Both the position numbers and the translations under genes were made by a program. Shown in pieces: positions 7,971 through 18,109 of a stretch of 26,272 nucleotides of DNA (position 1 is the stretch's first letter; the number at the start of each line of letters is the position of its first letter). The stretch covers positions 71,676-97,947 of the forward strand of contig MNCI01020350.1 in assembly GCA_015680685.1 (NCBI GenBank). The letters run 5' to 3'. The stretch is from Gnetum montanum. Lineage: Eukaryota; Streptophyta; Gnetopsida; Gnetales; Gnetaceae. The notes under the pieces were generated by a model. That model did no database searches. It was not told the DNA's origin and saw only the letters and a program-made list of their open reading frames with translations.

Positions 7971-9835
7971 TCTACCATGTTGATCTTATAATATTTGTAT
8001 TAATAATTCATGTATGAAGGAGAAAAAAATTTCTTTTGCCAATCAATACCTCTGACCCCCATGTTGGAGGCCTTACTAAACATTATGATGAGGTTGATTT
8101 TTGTGATCAATGTTCCTTATTATAGCTTAAATCTTTTGTTGATTACTCTTTTTATTTTGTAGTAATGGATGTCTAGCCCATGACATTAGATCTCTAAGAT
8201 CTTATTTACTTATTTTTTATTTTGAGAGGTCATGACATGTTCTTGATCATAGTATTTGGAAAAATCAGTGATGTGCTTTCTTAGATGATAATTTTCTATT
8301 TTGATGTAATGTGAGTTGATTATAGGTTTCCCTTTGAGAGTCCTATCTTTTGGCACTTTTATATTATAGTTGCTAAATAGTCATTGATCCTAGCAAGATT
8401 TCAATATGTTCATTACATAGAAAGACAGTTAGAGTGAGTGTATTCCCCTATGTTTGTATCTTGATCAGTAGAGTACAAAGGCAAACTTTGTTGTGGTTCT
8501 TGTAAGTTTACTCTCCTATTCTTAACATGAATCTTTGAATATAATGGTTGGGCTACTCCATCATTGCATGGATATGGATCTTTGGTTAGTGTTGCAAGTT
8601 GTGAAATGGTAGAGCACCCCTACACAAATTCTATTAAGACCCCAAAATGTTGGCCTTTTCTTATAGGCCTTTCTTGGATGTTCTCTATGAGGGGAATAAA
8701 TCCTCCATTATTAAGGATACTCATGATTTAGGAATTATGGCTCAAAAATTGAATTTGATGAGGGGCTTCTCCTCTCTTGAAGGTACCAAGTATCTTAGTT
8801 CTAAATTTCTAATTTAATGTGCTTAGATAAATTTACTGATGAATCCATTTGTAAGTATTTTCTCTAGACTCATGACAATGTCCATTATTCTCACATATAA
8901 ATACCCTTAGTTGATAATAGGTTTGTTAATTTGGTTTATGAAAATTTCATTTTTCTATGTTTTGAAGATAATAGAATGTTCTAGATCAGTCTAAAATTTT
9001 ACATTTGAATGCTAAATCTTTTAAGACTCTTAACAAAGATAAGGTGAAGTAACATATTTTTGATGTGTAAGTTCTTCATAAAATTAGTTGATAAAGCAAT
9101 CTTGGTATCCATGCAATTTTTAGCAAGGTGCAATCAACTAAAATATCTCTTGGCTCCATCGCTCCAAGTGAACTCATATGATGGTTCTCTCCTTTCTTAG
9201 TTCTTTCAAGGACCTAAACTAGAAATTGGTGATAGGTAGTTTTATTCTAGTTAATAGTCTTTCTTTCATGTCCCCATTCCCAAATGGTGTCACTCTATAA
9301 CAAACATGGTGTCACTCCATAACTAATGATATCATAAGATCCAAAATGATAAGTTATAATTAGACCTAAAAGAACACATTGTAATGATAGCATATGTCTT
9401 AAGCTAACCTTTGGAAATTTGACCTAAGGTATTTAGACTCGAGAATTAGATGTTGTGCCAACATGGGGTTGCAAAGCCATCAATGGTAAGTAACAAGTGT
9501 CAAGTAAATCAAGACAAGAAGGTGACTGGCCATACCTTCTGGCCAAGAATAGGTTTAACCATGATGGCAGTGTTGAATTACCTCTAAGTGATAGATCTTC
9601 AAGGAAGATAACCCCAAGAAACCCTTAGTGCATGACCTATACATGCTTTTTCCACATTAATAAAGCATTCTTTTCATTTCCTTCTACATTTTCCTTGTTG
9701 CACTCTTTATGCTTAATATTTAACATTTGTCATGATTTTTAGGAATGAGATGTCATAGTTGATATCAAAGAAAATCACAACCAAAGACTAATCAAAACCA
9801 AGGGCCAATTACAATTTGATAATAAACCAAGAGAG
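7971..9835. other. Unassigned decayed intergenic DNA
   Basis: No LTR, PBS, gag or pol similarity is visible on either strand. The only notable frame is a 56-codon ORF at 8647-8817 (starts MLAFSYRPFLDV, contains KDTHDLGIMAQKLNLMRG). Weaker frames with stops lie on both sides (about 8018-8660 and 8818-9240), and some of those stops could be former Gln codons. Stop density in the flanking frames is not far below chance for AT-rich DNA, so only the central part looks protein-like. I do not recognise the family. A two-copy ATGGTGTCACTC repeat lies near 9283-9323. The sequence from 9330 to 9835 shows nothing. Confidence 0.3.
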
Positions 9836-10109
9836 TCTTACCCTTTCCCTCGTAGCTTAGTTTAGTTAATCTTATTTTCCACTGTCATCAGGAGTAGCAT
9901 TAGATTTAGGAACACATCATACACCTCACTCTAGACTAAACCATACGTGACAAATGATAAATACTAGTCCAGGTGGGAAGAAAGCAAACTACGACCTCAG
10001 GTTAATAATCTAGGTGCCATAACTAGTCCGTCTACGGAGTTTGACTGGATCACGCATGAAAACACTCGTATTCGTATGGTTGAGCGTAGGGGTACCTCGC
10101 CGCTCATCA
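9836..10109 (+). repeat. Truncated 5' LTR of element C
   Basis: Only the last 274 bp of the LTR remain, aligned gap-free with 15590-15863. The first 97 bp (9836-9932) are identical and the other 177 bp hold 24 differences, 19 of them transitions. It ends CTCATCA, one base before the PBS. The missing first 728 bp include U3, TATA and the poly(A) stem, so this copy has no promoter. The sequence left of 9836 is unrelated. Confidence 0.8.
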
Positions 10110-10110
10110 T

Positions 10111-10128
10111 TGGCGTCGTTGCCAGGAA
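10111..10128 (+). other. Primer-binding site of element C (tRNA-Asp type)
   Basis: TGGCGTCGTTGCCAGGAA differs at three of 18 positions from the complement of the plant tRNA-Asp 3' end, all by transitions. It begins one base after the LTR. Confidence 0.8.
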
Positions 10129-10261
10129 TGGTGCTAGTTATCTAGATTAGTTATATCATACAAGGTTGTTGTAAAGAACTTAACAATATATCTCTTAGAA
10201 AGAAGAAATAATTATTAATAAGTCACACATCTAATTCACACACAACTTCACAACAATTTCT

Positions 10262-12244
10262 CTCCTACAAGACAATAATAACGCCACACTTAGTGAGGAA
10301 GTTCATTGGAGAACTAACGAATTATATGATGACGATGAAGATTGGCGTGTACAATCTAAAGTGGGAGTTTCTTATAAAGATGAACAATAACAACGTCATC
10401 ACAACATACAAAGACATAATGTACCTGATGACGATGAACCCCCACTGGCCACTACAAGCCTAATGCAAATACAAGAGGCCGTTTGAATCTCACGTAGGCA
10501 TCGTAAAGAGAGCCGACTACCTAGGCTCGATTTAAACAACTTTCCAAAATTTTCAGGAAGCTATGACTTAGATCCGCATCAACATTTACTAGCCTTCTAC
10601 GATGCCTGCACATGGAATAACATTGATAAAAGTTAGAAAAAACTGAAGCTCTTTCCTATGACACTCGTTGACCAAGCTAAAGTATGGTATAGATCATTAA
10701 AACCAACTTCGATACGACGCTCGTCAACAATGGTAGAAGTCTTTAATGAAAAATATCATACCTATGCAAGAGTGTCAGCCTTGAGGAAACAAATCCAAGG
10801 ATGGAAACAAGCAAAACATGAACCCTTGGACATGGCCTTAGAAAGATATTATGCACTATTAAACAACTGTCCAAGCCATGGGTTTTCTGAGGAAAGGCTA
10901 ATGTACCATATCATTGATGGGCTACGTAATGAAAAAAGAGAGACCTTAGGAACGTATGCCTGAGGTCAATTATATAATCTACGAACCCATCAAGTCCAAG
11001 AGCTTATTAAACGGGTAGCAAAAGAAGAAGGAGAATTAACTAGATGGGAGAGTGTTGAAAAACATTAATGGGAGCAAAATCTTAACTCAACAAAGGTCCA
11101 TGATCATAACAATGAGAGATCAACTAATCTTAAGGTGGAAACATCCTCTTTGCCAATACAACAATCGTTAGAAGAAGCCGAGGCAAAGATTAATAAAATG
11201 TTGGAATGGATGTATCAAAAGTGTGGAGAATATATCAACAATATTGGAGATAGAGTTTTGACAACCTAGGAAGCAGGATAAAATAGTAGACATTCGGAGA
11301 AAAAGAATAAAGGGAATAAGTTCTCAATTTCCAATCCTATGAATGAATGCAACATATGCTTGTACGATCACCCCAAAGGCCAATGCCCAATACTGATACA
11401 TATACATGAGCATTGGGGAAACACATTACATCCAGAGTTCGTATAGAGATACTATGTTAGATCACAGTGGCAACAATCCCAGTCGTGGGGGAAACCACCC
11501 TTAGACTGGAGGCACCATTCATATTTTCCGAATCCAAATGCTTATCACATTCATCATCCTGTTTCTCCATTTGGGCCACCATACTCTATCTCACCGTAAT
11601 ACCATTCTCCACAACACTATCAACCCATACCTCCAACACAATCACCACCTTATGAATCTTATATTCCTCCTAATTTTCAACATTCTCATCCTTTCCCTCC
11701 TTCCACAATGCCACCAACTGTTCCTAAGGTATCTGTGCCACCGCAACAACCCACAAACAACACTTGTGCTACTACTTCCAACAGCAGTGAGCAACCTCAG
11801 CAACATCAAAGGCGTCCTTTCTTTAAACACGGCTGTAAGAAGGGAAAAAATCATTCAGAGGCCACTGCATCTTCCAACCCAGCACAAGTTCCACACTATG
11901 GTGCACCCTTACCTTCGAACCCGACACCTCATGTAACTTCATCAGGGCCATCATCACACACTCCAACAACTGTTTAGCCCAATGAACACAATCATGGGAG
12001 GCATCAACCCAATCCTTGCATACCATCTAACGGTCACAAACATCATAGTGGGTCAACTCGTTATTTAGGAACTACATCGTATAAAGTGCCCCACTATGCT
12101 TATTATAATCAAGTGTGTGAACCTCGAGGGGATCAGTATAGACCAGCCCCAATACTTCCAATATGCAAGGATCCTTATTTTCCATTTATTAAACCTTGCC
12201 ATACTCAACCGTTTAGTTATGGGGGATATCCCCCATTGCAATAA
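10262..12244 (+). pseudogene. Gag of element C (long single-frame pseudo-ORF)
   Basis: One frame runs to TAA at 12242-12244, about 660 codons, with ten internal stops and no frameshift. Many stops sit where Gln, Arg or Trp would fit. The order is an acidic/basic N-terminus, then the gag domain (LPRLDLNNFPKFSGS, LKLFPMTLVDQAKVWYRSL, EPLDMALERYYALL, IIDGLRNEKRETLGTYA; 10520-10970). A coiled region with SLEEAEAKINKMLEWMY follows, then a knuckle CNICLYDHPKGQC (11348-11386, CX2CX3HX4C) and a long Pro/Gln/His/Ser-rich tail ending in GGYPPLQ. The true start is unclear: the first in-frame ATG is at 10463, but similarity-like sequence begins earlier. Gag would form the particle and bind genomic RNA. 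Confidence 0.8.
11348..11386 (+). other. Zinc-knuckle codons in gag of element C
   Basis: Cys, Cys, His and Cys codons are all intact in the CX2CX3HX4C pattern. This is the nucleic-acid-binding knuckle used for RNA packaging in retroelement Gag. E has a one-residue-shorter version, and D has lost it. Confidence 0.75.
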
Positions 12245-12509
12245 CAAGCAGGATTAATAAATATTTTTTATTTTCTTTAATTTTACAACTTTTTGTTTTT
12301 CAGTTTTTCATTTTTCAACTTTTTGTTTTATCTTTTTTGTGTGTTTGAATTTTCATGTTTGTGTAAGTAATCTCATCTACGAATAAAACACTCATGTGGA
12401 TCGTTGGTTGAGGTGTGTTTTATGTTATTAAGTCATGAGTGAGCAATTATTTGGAACAGTGAGCCCATTACACCCACTCATCCACTCTACAAATAAGAGG
12501 TTTTGTTCA

Positions 12510-12572
12510 TGGGTACAATGATATTCTTGAAATTTCTAAAACTTAAAATTAATTTTGTGTTCATTGTACCCA
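12510..12572 (+). repeat. Perfect 12-bp inverted repeat
   Basis: TGGGTACAATGA (12510-12521) is exactly complementary to TCATTGTACCCA (12561-12572), with a 39-base spacer. It lies in the non-coding domain of element C, about 265 bp after the gag stop. It would fold as a hairpin in the RNA. Confidence 0.6.
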
Positions 12573-13786
12573 GAATGAAGAAGGATGGACCAAGAGGGAA
12601 TGATTAGCATGTAGCATCAAGGGGACTTGTGGATTCTCTTTGGTGTCATCTATGAGTGTTATCATGTAACTTGTTTGTACTAAGATCCTTGTAGATCTAA
12701 TGAAAAATGGGAGTAAGAGTAATCAAAAGGGCACTTGAAAATCAAAAGCTATTCTAGGGGGTCCCATTGGAAAGACATGCACCCATGCCTGAAGGTTGGT
12801 GGCTTCTCTAGATTCAGTAAAGTGAAAAAATAAAGAGAAAAGAAAAAAGAAAAAGGAAGTGCCATAAAACAAAAATCACTCCTCCCTTGTACTAAATGCC
12901 AAGTGATCATACACCTTGTTGTTATGGTACTCTCATAGTTGTTCATCATGGGCTGAAACAATGTGATGTCACTGTTTAGAAGGATGGACTTGGTCCTGAT
13001 CTTGGAATGTCGGGTTCATGACACATTAATCATGCTTACATGTAGGATTCATTGTGCCCTGGGTTAGTTACCTCATGTCCCAATCTCTACGATCCCTTTC
13101 TATACTTCATCTCATCTCACTGTTCATGTAATTGTAGCTCATGTCCCGTATAGCATAAAATTTTCATCTCATTTGGATGATATTTACATGTTTGTGTTTG
13201 TGGAGTTAGTGCAAATTACATTTAACCCTTCTAGTGCCCACGGACACTTTAAGTGTGGTTACACAAGGGCATTATAGGTTGAAACCTGCTTTGGGGAGGA
13301 CCCACTTGTGTAATTTTTTTGTAATCTTCATTAATTCTCTAGCTGAAACACACAATTTCTTACCCTCAGCTTAATTTTTCATAATTTTCTTTCCCTTATT
13401 ACCATCACATAGCCTTTTTCTCTACCATTCGAGGTCCTTATTGATAAATTCCACACCATCATAATTTTCATGCCTTCAAAACTAGTTGAATTACCCTGGA
13501 ACCCTTTAACAATTGATCAGATATCCTTAGTTTATATTGTTTAATTTCAAAGAAATATTAAAAATTCGGTACATTCTCTAAGTGCCCTAACTTCAATAAA
13601 AATATATATATGTGACCCCCCTGTGCTAATCACCATCATTTGCAACTGTTCACACAAGGGAAGTTTTTCAAATTCTACTCTACAACTTACGATTGTGCAT
13701 CCTGTGCTTTCATATTCATCACTCGCTCGTTGGTACTCCGATTTTCATTCCGTTTGAACCTACTTGAACCCGAAGTGTTTAGCTTA

Positions 13787-13802
13787 GTCGTGGGGGAGGG
13801 GG
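13787..13802 (+). other. Internal PPT-like motif in element C
   Basis: GTCGTGGGGGAGGGGG shares GTCGTGGGGG exactly with the terminal PPT at 14850-14861 and has a similar upstream word (CTTA versus TTCA). It lies about 1.06 kb before the 3' LTR and 300 bp before the 3' ORF. It could be a second plus-strand primer or a remnant of a rearranged 3' end. Confidence 0.4.
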
Positions 13803-14105
13803 CACATGCCGAATAGGGAAAAAAATTTTAAAATTCATCATCATCCAAAGGACATATTTAGGGGTAATTAGTTCTAAAGTTAAGAATAGAATGTGTCAAA
13901 AATAATTTCATCCCCTTAGCTATACCAGAAAATTAAATTTGGAAACCACCTAAGCAAAGAGGACTCAACACTATAATCTTTTGGGGACATGTTCTTCCAA
14001 TAATTAACATCACATGGAAATAAAGTAAATCTATTAAGGCAAGCAGTAAGATATAACCTAACTTTGGTAACAACCTTACTAACAATTGGTCCCGTGTAAT
14101 TGCAG

Positions 14106-14688
14106 ATGGCCCCAAAATGCGAACAACAGGAAGGTCCTACTCAAGGTGTGATCGAATGATCTTGGAGAGGTGAAAGACAAGGTCCTACCAGACAACATGT
14201 AGAATAGGAGGAATAATCATTCAATGTTCATCAAGAAGATCCTCTTGGCATGGGTAGGTAGAAGCAAGAGATACCCTCTCTGAAAGCGGTGCCTGGTACT
14301 TAGGGGAAATGTACCAATTTTGGCACAACAAAGAAGAAGGCACCACCATTAACAATTGTGGTGTGACTATTGATTTCTCTGTTCAAGCCATTCTGGAAGT
14401 ATTAATCCTTCTGAATACAAGGCCAAAGGTTGCTTAGAACCAGCTAGACACTTTCAGAATTGAGCGACTTAATAAACTGTTGACAAAAGGGTGGCAGAAG
14501 AAAAAGAGAAGGCTGTCTGGGTTGCCTCTATGGCACAAGTGCAAACTTACACACATGCCAAGGCACTCAAGGCCTTACAAGAGGAGAAGCTCCAGGCTAT
14601 CCTTCAACGCCATCAAGCTTCAAGGCTTGGAGCACGTGACAAAGGGAAAGCACCCATGGAGGAGCCACCGCCACCAGGAACTACATGA
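14106..14688 (+). pseudogene. Short 3' ORF of element C (frameshifted)
   Basis: Reading starts at ATG 14106 (MAPKCEQQEGPTQG) and passes through two other frames (WYLGEMYQFWHNKEEG; then FRIERLNKLLTK). It ends in the open frame 14491-14688 (AEEKEKAVWVASMAQV ... KALKALQEEKLQAILQ ... KGKAPMEE). The last part is Lys/Glu/Ala/Gln-rich and predicted helical. It occupies the same slot between pol and PPT as the coiled-coil ORFs of A and B, but I see no clear residue match to their LANLxYxNLAML core. No membrane or signal segment is visible, so an env role is not supported. The alternative frame at 14480-14713 looks like a shadow in its second half. Confidence 0.45.
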
Positions 14689-14849
14689 GTTCCCCATTTT
14701 TGTAGTAGTGTAGTATTTTTATGTGTTGTGTCCTTCCCACATTGTGGAATTGTTGTATTTCTTTTTTTCCAGTTAATAATCCCATACCTATCCACTGTGT
14801 AATCAATGGAACTTATTCTCTTTGTAACTCAAGGATGAGTTTTCATTCA

Positions 14850-14861
14850 GTCGTGGGGGTA
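14850..14861 (+). other. Polypurine tract of element C
   Basis: GTCGTGGGGGTA directly precedes the TGATACACG start of the 3' LTR. The upstream context GGATGAGTTTTCATTCA is conserved with element B. Confidence 0.8.
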
Positions 14862-14869
14862 TGATACAC

Positions 14870-14962
14870 GATATCGCGACCATCGCGATATCGCATCCCC
14901 CCGCGATATCACATCTTCCCTGCGATATCGCGTCTTCCCTACGATATCGCGTATGCGATATC
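14870..14962 (+). promoter_or_regulatory. Six-fold GATATC palindrome array in U3 of LTR C
   Basis: GATATC occurs at 14870, 14887, 14905, 14924, 14943 and 14957, mostly inside GCGATATCGC or one-base variants. Spacing is 17, 18, 19, 19 and 14 bases. The last two form the inverted pair GATATCGC/GCGATATC ending 18 bases before the TATA box. The array fills most of U3, so it is the likely enhancer or the target of a dimeric DNA-binding protein (inference). The many CpG sites also make it a methylation target. Confidence 0.6.
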
Positions 14963-15114
14963 ACAGTCCATTGCAATGTCTATAAATAAGAAGCAGCTCT
15001 CCCTTATTCAACATCCCAGTTAGATTGTAGTGAAACTCTGGTAGTTTGATCCCTCCAAAGTTAGTTTATTTTTCTAGTGTCTGCCCGCAGTGTGGTGAAT
15101 GTGGTTGTACGGTG

Positions 15115-15165
15115 TCTTTATTCGAGTGTGACGTACTTGGACACGCACATGACCGGAAATAAAGA
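15115..15165 (+). promoter_or_regulatory. Conserved poly(A)-signal stem, LTR C
   Basis: TCTTTATT (15115-15122) pairs with AATAAAGA (15158-15165), and the latter carries AATAAA. It lies about 130 bases downstream of the TATA box. Confidence 0.6.
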
Positions 15166-15393
15166 TCAAGATTACTTCATCATTGTAGCATTCACTTAGT
15201 TTATTTATTTGTTATTTATTTAATGTTATTTATTGCTTTTGTAGCGCAGTGTGAGTAGAACTTGATTACAAGCATTTACGAATGTGTATGGTTAGTCAAG
15301 GAATCGGTTGCTCATCGCGATTAGTTTCTCTCACCCTTAAACTCCTAGAAGTAGAATGAGTACGACTTGGTTACGAGCATTTAAGTGTGACTA

Positions 15394-15517
15394 CTTGGTA
15401 GCCCAGTGGTGTAGCCAGGATTTGCGCTTGGTAATCCCAGTGGCGTATTTGGGATCTACGCTTGGTAATCCCAGTGGCGTACCTAGGATCTCCGCTTGGT
15501 AGTCCCAGTGGTAGTCG
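15394..15517 (+). repeat. Tandem 33-34-bp repeat in U5 of LTR C
   Basis: Units begin CTTGGTA at 15394, 15427, 15461 and 15495, each continuing (A/G)(T/C)CCCAGTGG. The last unit is partial. Related units are found in LTR A (three), LTR D (about three) and LTR B (one), so copy number varies among LTRs. Confidence 0.7.
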
Positions 15518-15863
15518 TGCATGAAGTCCAAGATGTGTACGGTTGATCAAGGAATCGATTGCTCATCGCACTTAGGCTAGATTAGACTCTCTTACCCTTT
15601 CCCTCGTAGCTTAGTTTAGTTAATCTTATTTTCCACTGTCATCAGGAGTAGCATTAGATTTAGGAACACATCATACACCTCACTCTGGACTAAACCATAC
15701 GTGAAAAATGATAAATACTAGTCCAAGTGGGAAGACAGTGAACTGCAACCTAAGGTTAACGATCTAGGTGCCACAAATAATCCGTCTGCGGAGTTCGACC
15801 GGATTGCGCGTGAAAACGCTCGTATTCGTATGGTTGAGCTTAGGGGTACCTTGCTGCTCATCA

Positions 15864-18109
15864 CCAGTGGCTTTCATGAATATTAACAACTAGGTGATCC
15901 ATTGACACTTCAACAAGATATAGTAACTATAAGAGATATTGGTAAGAAAATGACAACATCGATCTGAGTAACTTTCATCCTTCATTGTTAATAGTGGACT
16001 TGTCCTTAATAGTCTAAGGTAATATTTATGTCCCTTCCCTAAGGGAATAGTCACAACTAGGTTCTTCAAAATATTGTCATATTACTAAGTTCTACACTAA
16101 AAAGACCTAAACCCTTGTAACTTTGTATTACCTAACCTTATGTAGGGTTCATACATTGGTGATTTTAAGGGATTTAGCCTAGCCATAAGATTTTTGGATA
16201 TTTCCCAAAAATGATATATCATTAATAACCAAACTTAAGTTAGTTAAAATCTCTCATGTCACTCATATGTTAACTTAGTAAGACTAATAGGGAAAATATT
16301 CCATTTTAGTTTACCAAAATCATGAAAATCCAACTTATTTTTTGAACTTGAATGATGTTCAATATGTAGTGTTCATTGAGATGATTCCAATGGTACCAAT
16401 TTTGTCTTAATTAAACTTATGATTTGGAAGATATTGTCGTTAGAAGTTTCTTGTTATAAATGTATTAATAAAATAATAAATAAATGAATTTAAAAAAATA
16501 ACATCAAAATTTCAAGACTTTGCCTTTTTTAAGCCTGATGTTTTAAGCATCTTTCTACTAGCCACTAGGTCAAGTTTCCTAGTTATGTAAATAAGAGAGA
16601 ATCATGTGAATTATTTGAATAATAAAAAGTTTTAAAAAATCAAAATTTTTCCTAACCCTAAAAGGGTTAGGGTTGGGTCGTTGTGGCAGTTAGTGCCCAA
16701 CTACATTGCATCATAGCCAAGCTACTAGGTGATGCCAGCCAATGCAACAAAAGTCATGTGAAAATTCATAATGCAAGCCACACATAAACACACATCATGA
16801 ATCATCCCATAGCATCTAGCGTAAGCCACATAGGAAACATTGCCAAACCACATAGCCTCTACTCTCATTGCATCTTACAACAAGATCCTTACTACATCAT
16901 CTTCCACCTTTTCACCATTCTCCTTTATCATTACCTATTGATCCCCTATCATGTGTGCCATTGTTGCACTACACCTCACTACTCTACCTCAATACTAGCA
17001 ATGTCCATGAATACTAAGAGGACCATCACTCTATGCCTCCACAAAGTCTACTAGCACTATTACTCTATATCTCCATAGAGTGCATTGGCACCATCACTTT
17101 GAACCTCCATGGAGTCTACAGTACCAGGAAATAGTTTGTCAATTAATGGAAAATTTGAAAAGTTTGTCATTTAATAGAAAAATTCAATTTTTGAATTTGG
17201 CAAACATATTGACAAATTTAAATATATAGACATAGTCAAATTTGACTAAATGATCAAATTGATTATTTGGTAGCAAATGAGATAAAAATCTCATAATAAA
17301 GTGTGCTTGTCATATAGTACTAGAATGAGTGACCTCTCAAGAAGTCTCAAAAAATGTGTAATTTTTATAAGATTGAAATGGCCATATCTTTTGATCTTGG
17401 AGGTCCATTTTGTTGAACAAAGTATTGTGTCCAAAAAATTTTAATCTTTTGGATGCATTGGCATAGTTAGATTAGCCATCGAAGACTCTAAAAATTAGTT
17501 TTTAATCCTTTCCCTTAAACTGTCTTAAAATTCTTAGGAGTTAGCTTCAGAACAACTTGAGCATTTGATGTCCACTTCTAATATATGAATAGTTGTTCCT
17601 AACATTTTTAGTCTTTTGAACCCAATGATGAGGTCATATTAATAATTAGAAAAGCTAATAATTAGGTGATACTTTAAGTTATGCCTTATCAAGCCATAAC
17701 CTAGATCAACTAACTATGTCTAACAATTTAATTTTTGGGACTAATTTAGCTAACCTTTTTGGCCATCTTGGGTCTTAAGATTAGGTTCTTAGTTTATGTG
17801 TATAGATAGACCTGAGTCACTAAATCCTAGCTGGTTATTAGCTATATTGCCAAAGTCAATGTCCTAAGGAAGTTAGAAAGGTCATTGTAAGTATAGGAAA
17901 GGAATCCAACTCATTATTGAACCAACAAATCAAATAATTGGAGAATCAATTAGTAGACTAGAATGGAAAGAAAGATGTATATCAATTCAACCAGCAACTA
18001 GATCTCTCAACAACAAACATTGACTATCATAAAGAATCATAACCTTATTCTATCAAGGTGTATGATACCTATGAGAGGAAATGAGCCACGAGAAAGTCTT
18101 AGAATATGA
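15864..18109. other. Unassigned AT-rich inter-element DNA
   Basis: No gene, LTR or pol similarity is visible. The 85-codon open frame at 16797-17054 is His/Tyr/Ser-rich with no protein-like features and overlaps a tandem repeat, so I do not call it. A telomere-like palindrome (AACCCTAAAAGGGTTAGGGTT, 16654-16674) and a two-copy AGTTTGTCA repeat near 17131-17180 are present. The last 250 bp precede the deadenylase-like copy and may include its 5' leader. Confidence 0.5.
17022..17125. repeat. Three-copy 34-bp tandem repeat
   Basis: Units start at 17022, 17056 and 17090 with the pattern AC(C/T)AT(C/T)ACT...CCTCCA..GAGTCTAC..GC. The three copies are diverged (roughly 70% alike by eye). A weaker fourth unit may lie upstream. 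It looks like a decayed minisatellite. Confidence 0.5.

Larger units (their letters stand above)
12245..14105 (+). other. Non-coding internal domain replacing pol in element C
   Basis: About 1.86 kb between gag and the 3' ORF has no long frame on either strand and none of the pol motifs that are plain in element D. It starts with a T-rich tract (about 12265-12345, with near-repeats of ACAACTTTTTGTTTT). It contains a perfect 12-bp inverted repeat at 12510/12561, a purine-rich A/G stretch near 12824-12858, and a second PPT-like motif at 13787-13802. In non-autonomous plant elements such domains may act as structured RNA for packaging; that role is an inference here. Confidence 0.6.
9836..15863 (+). 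mobile_element. Element C: gag-only Ty3/gypsy element lacking pol
   Basis: The order is truncated 5' LTR, tRNA-Asp-type PBS, a long gag frame, about 1.86 kb of non-coding DNA, a short 3' ORF, PPT and a full 3' LTR. No protease, RT, RNase H or integrase motif can be read between the gag stop at 12244 and the 3' LTR. The structure resembles non-autonomous plant elements that keep gag (TR-GAG or LARD-like) and borrow polymerase in trans. D- or E-like relatives are possible helpers, by inference from the shared PBS type and gag. The 274 bp shared by the two LTRs align without a gap and differ at 24 sites, so the insertion is old. Confidence 0.75.
14862..15863 (+). repeat. 3' LTR of element C (complete)
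   Basis: The 1,002-bp LTR begins TGATAC and ends CTCATCA. U3 is only about 119 bp and contains six GATATC sites, followed by TATAAATA at 14981-14988. The R region contains the AATAAA stem at 15115-15165. U5 has four tandem units of 33-34 bp from 15394. The last 274 bp match the truncated 5' LTR. The sequence after it (CCAGTGG) is flanking DNA; a target duplication cannot be tested because the 5' end is lost. Confidence 0.85.

Noticed and set aside
11467-11936. Alternative plus-strand frames 11467-11655 and 11538-11936
   Set aside because: They overlap the gag frame of element C, which runs unbroken in phase from 10262 to 12244 and gives the Pro/Gln-rich tail.
16654-16674. Interstitial telomere-like sequence (CCCTAAA next to GGGTTAGGG)
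   Set aside because: It is only about 21 bp, palindromic and not a tandem array, so chance is a sufficient explanation.
16797-17054. 85-codon open frame on the plus strand
   Set aside because: Composition is dominated by His, Tyr, Ser and Thr from simple sequence, no domain pattern is visible, and it runs into a 34-bp tandem repeat.
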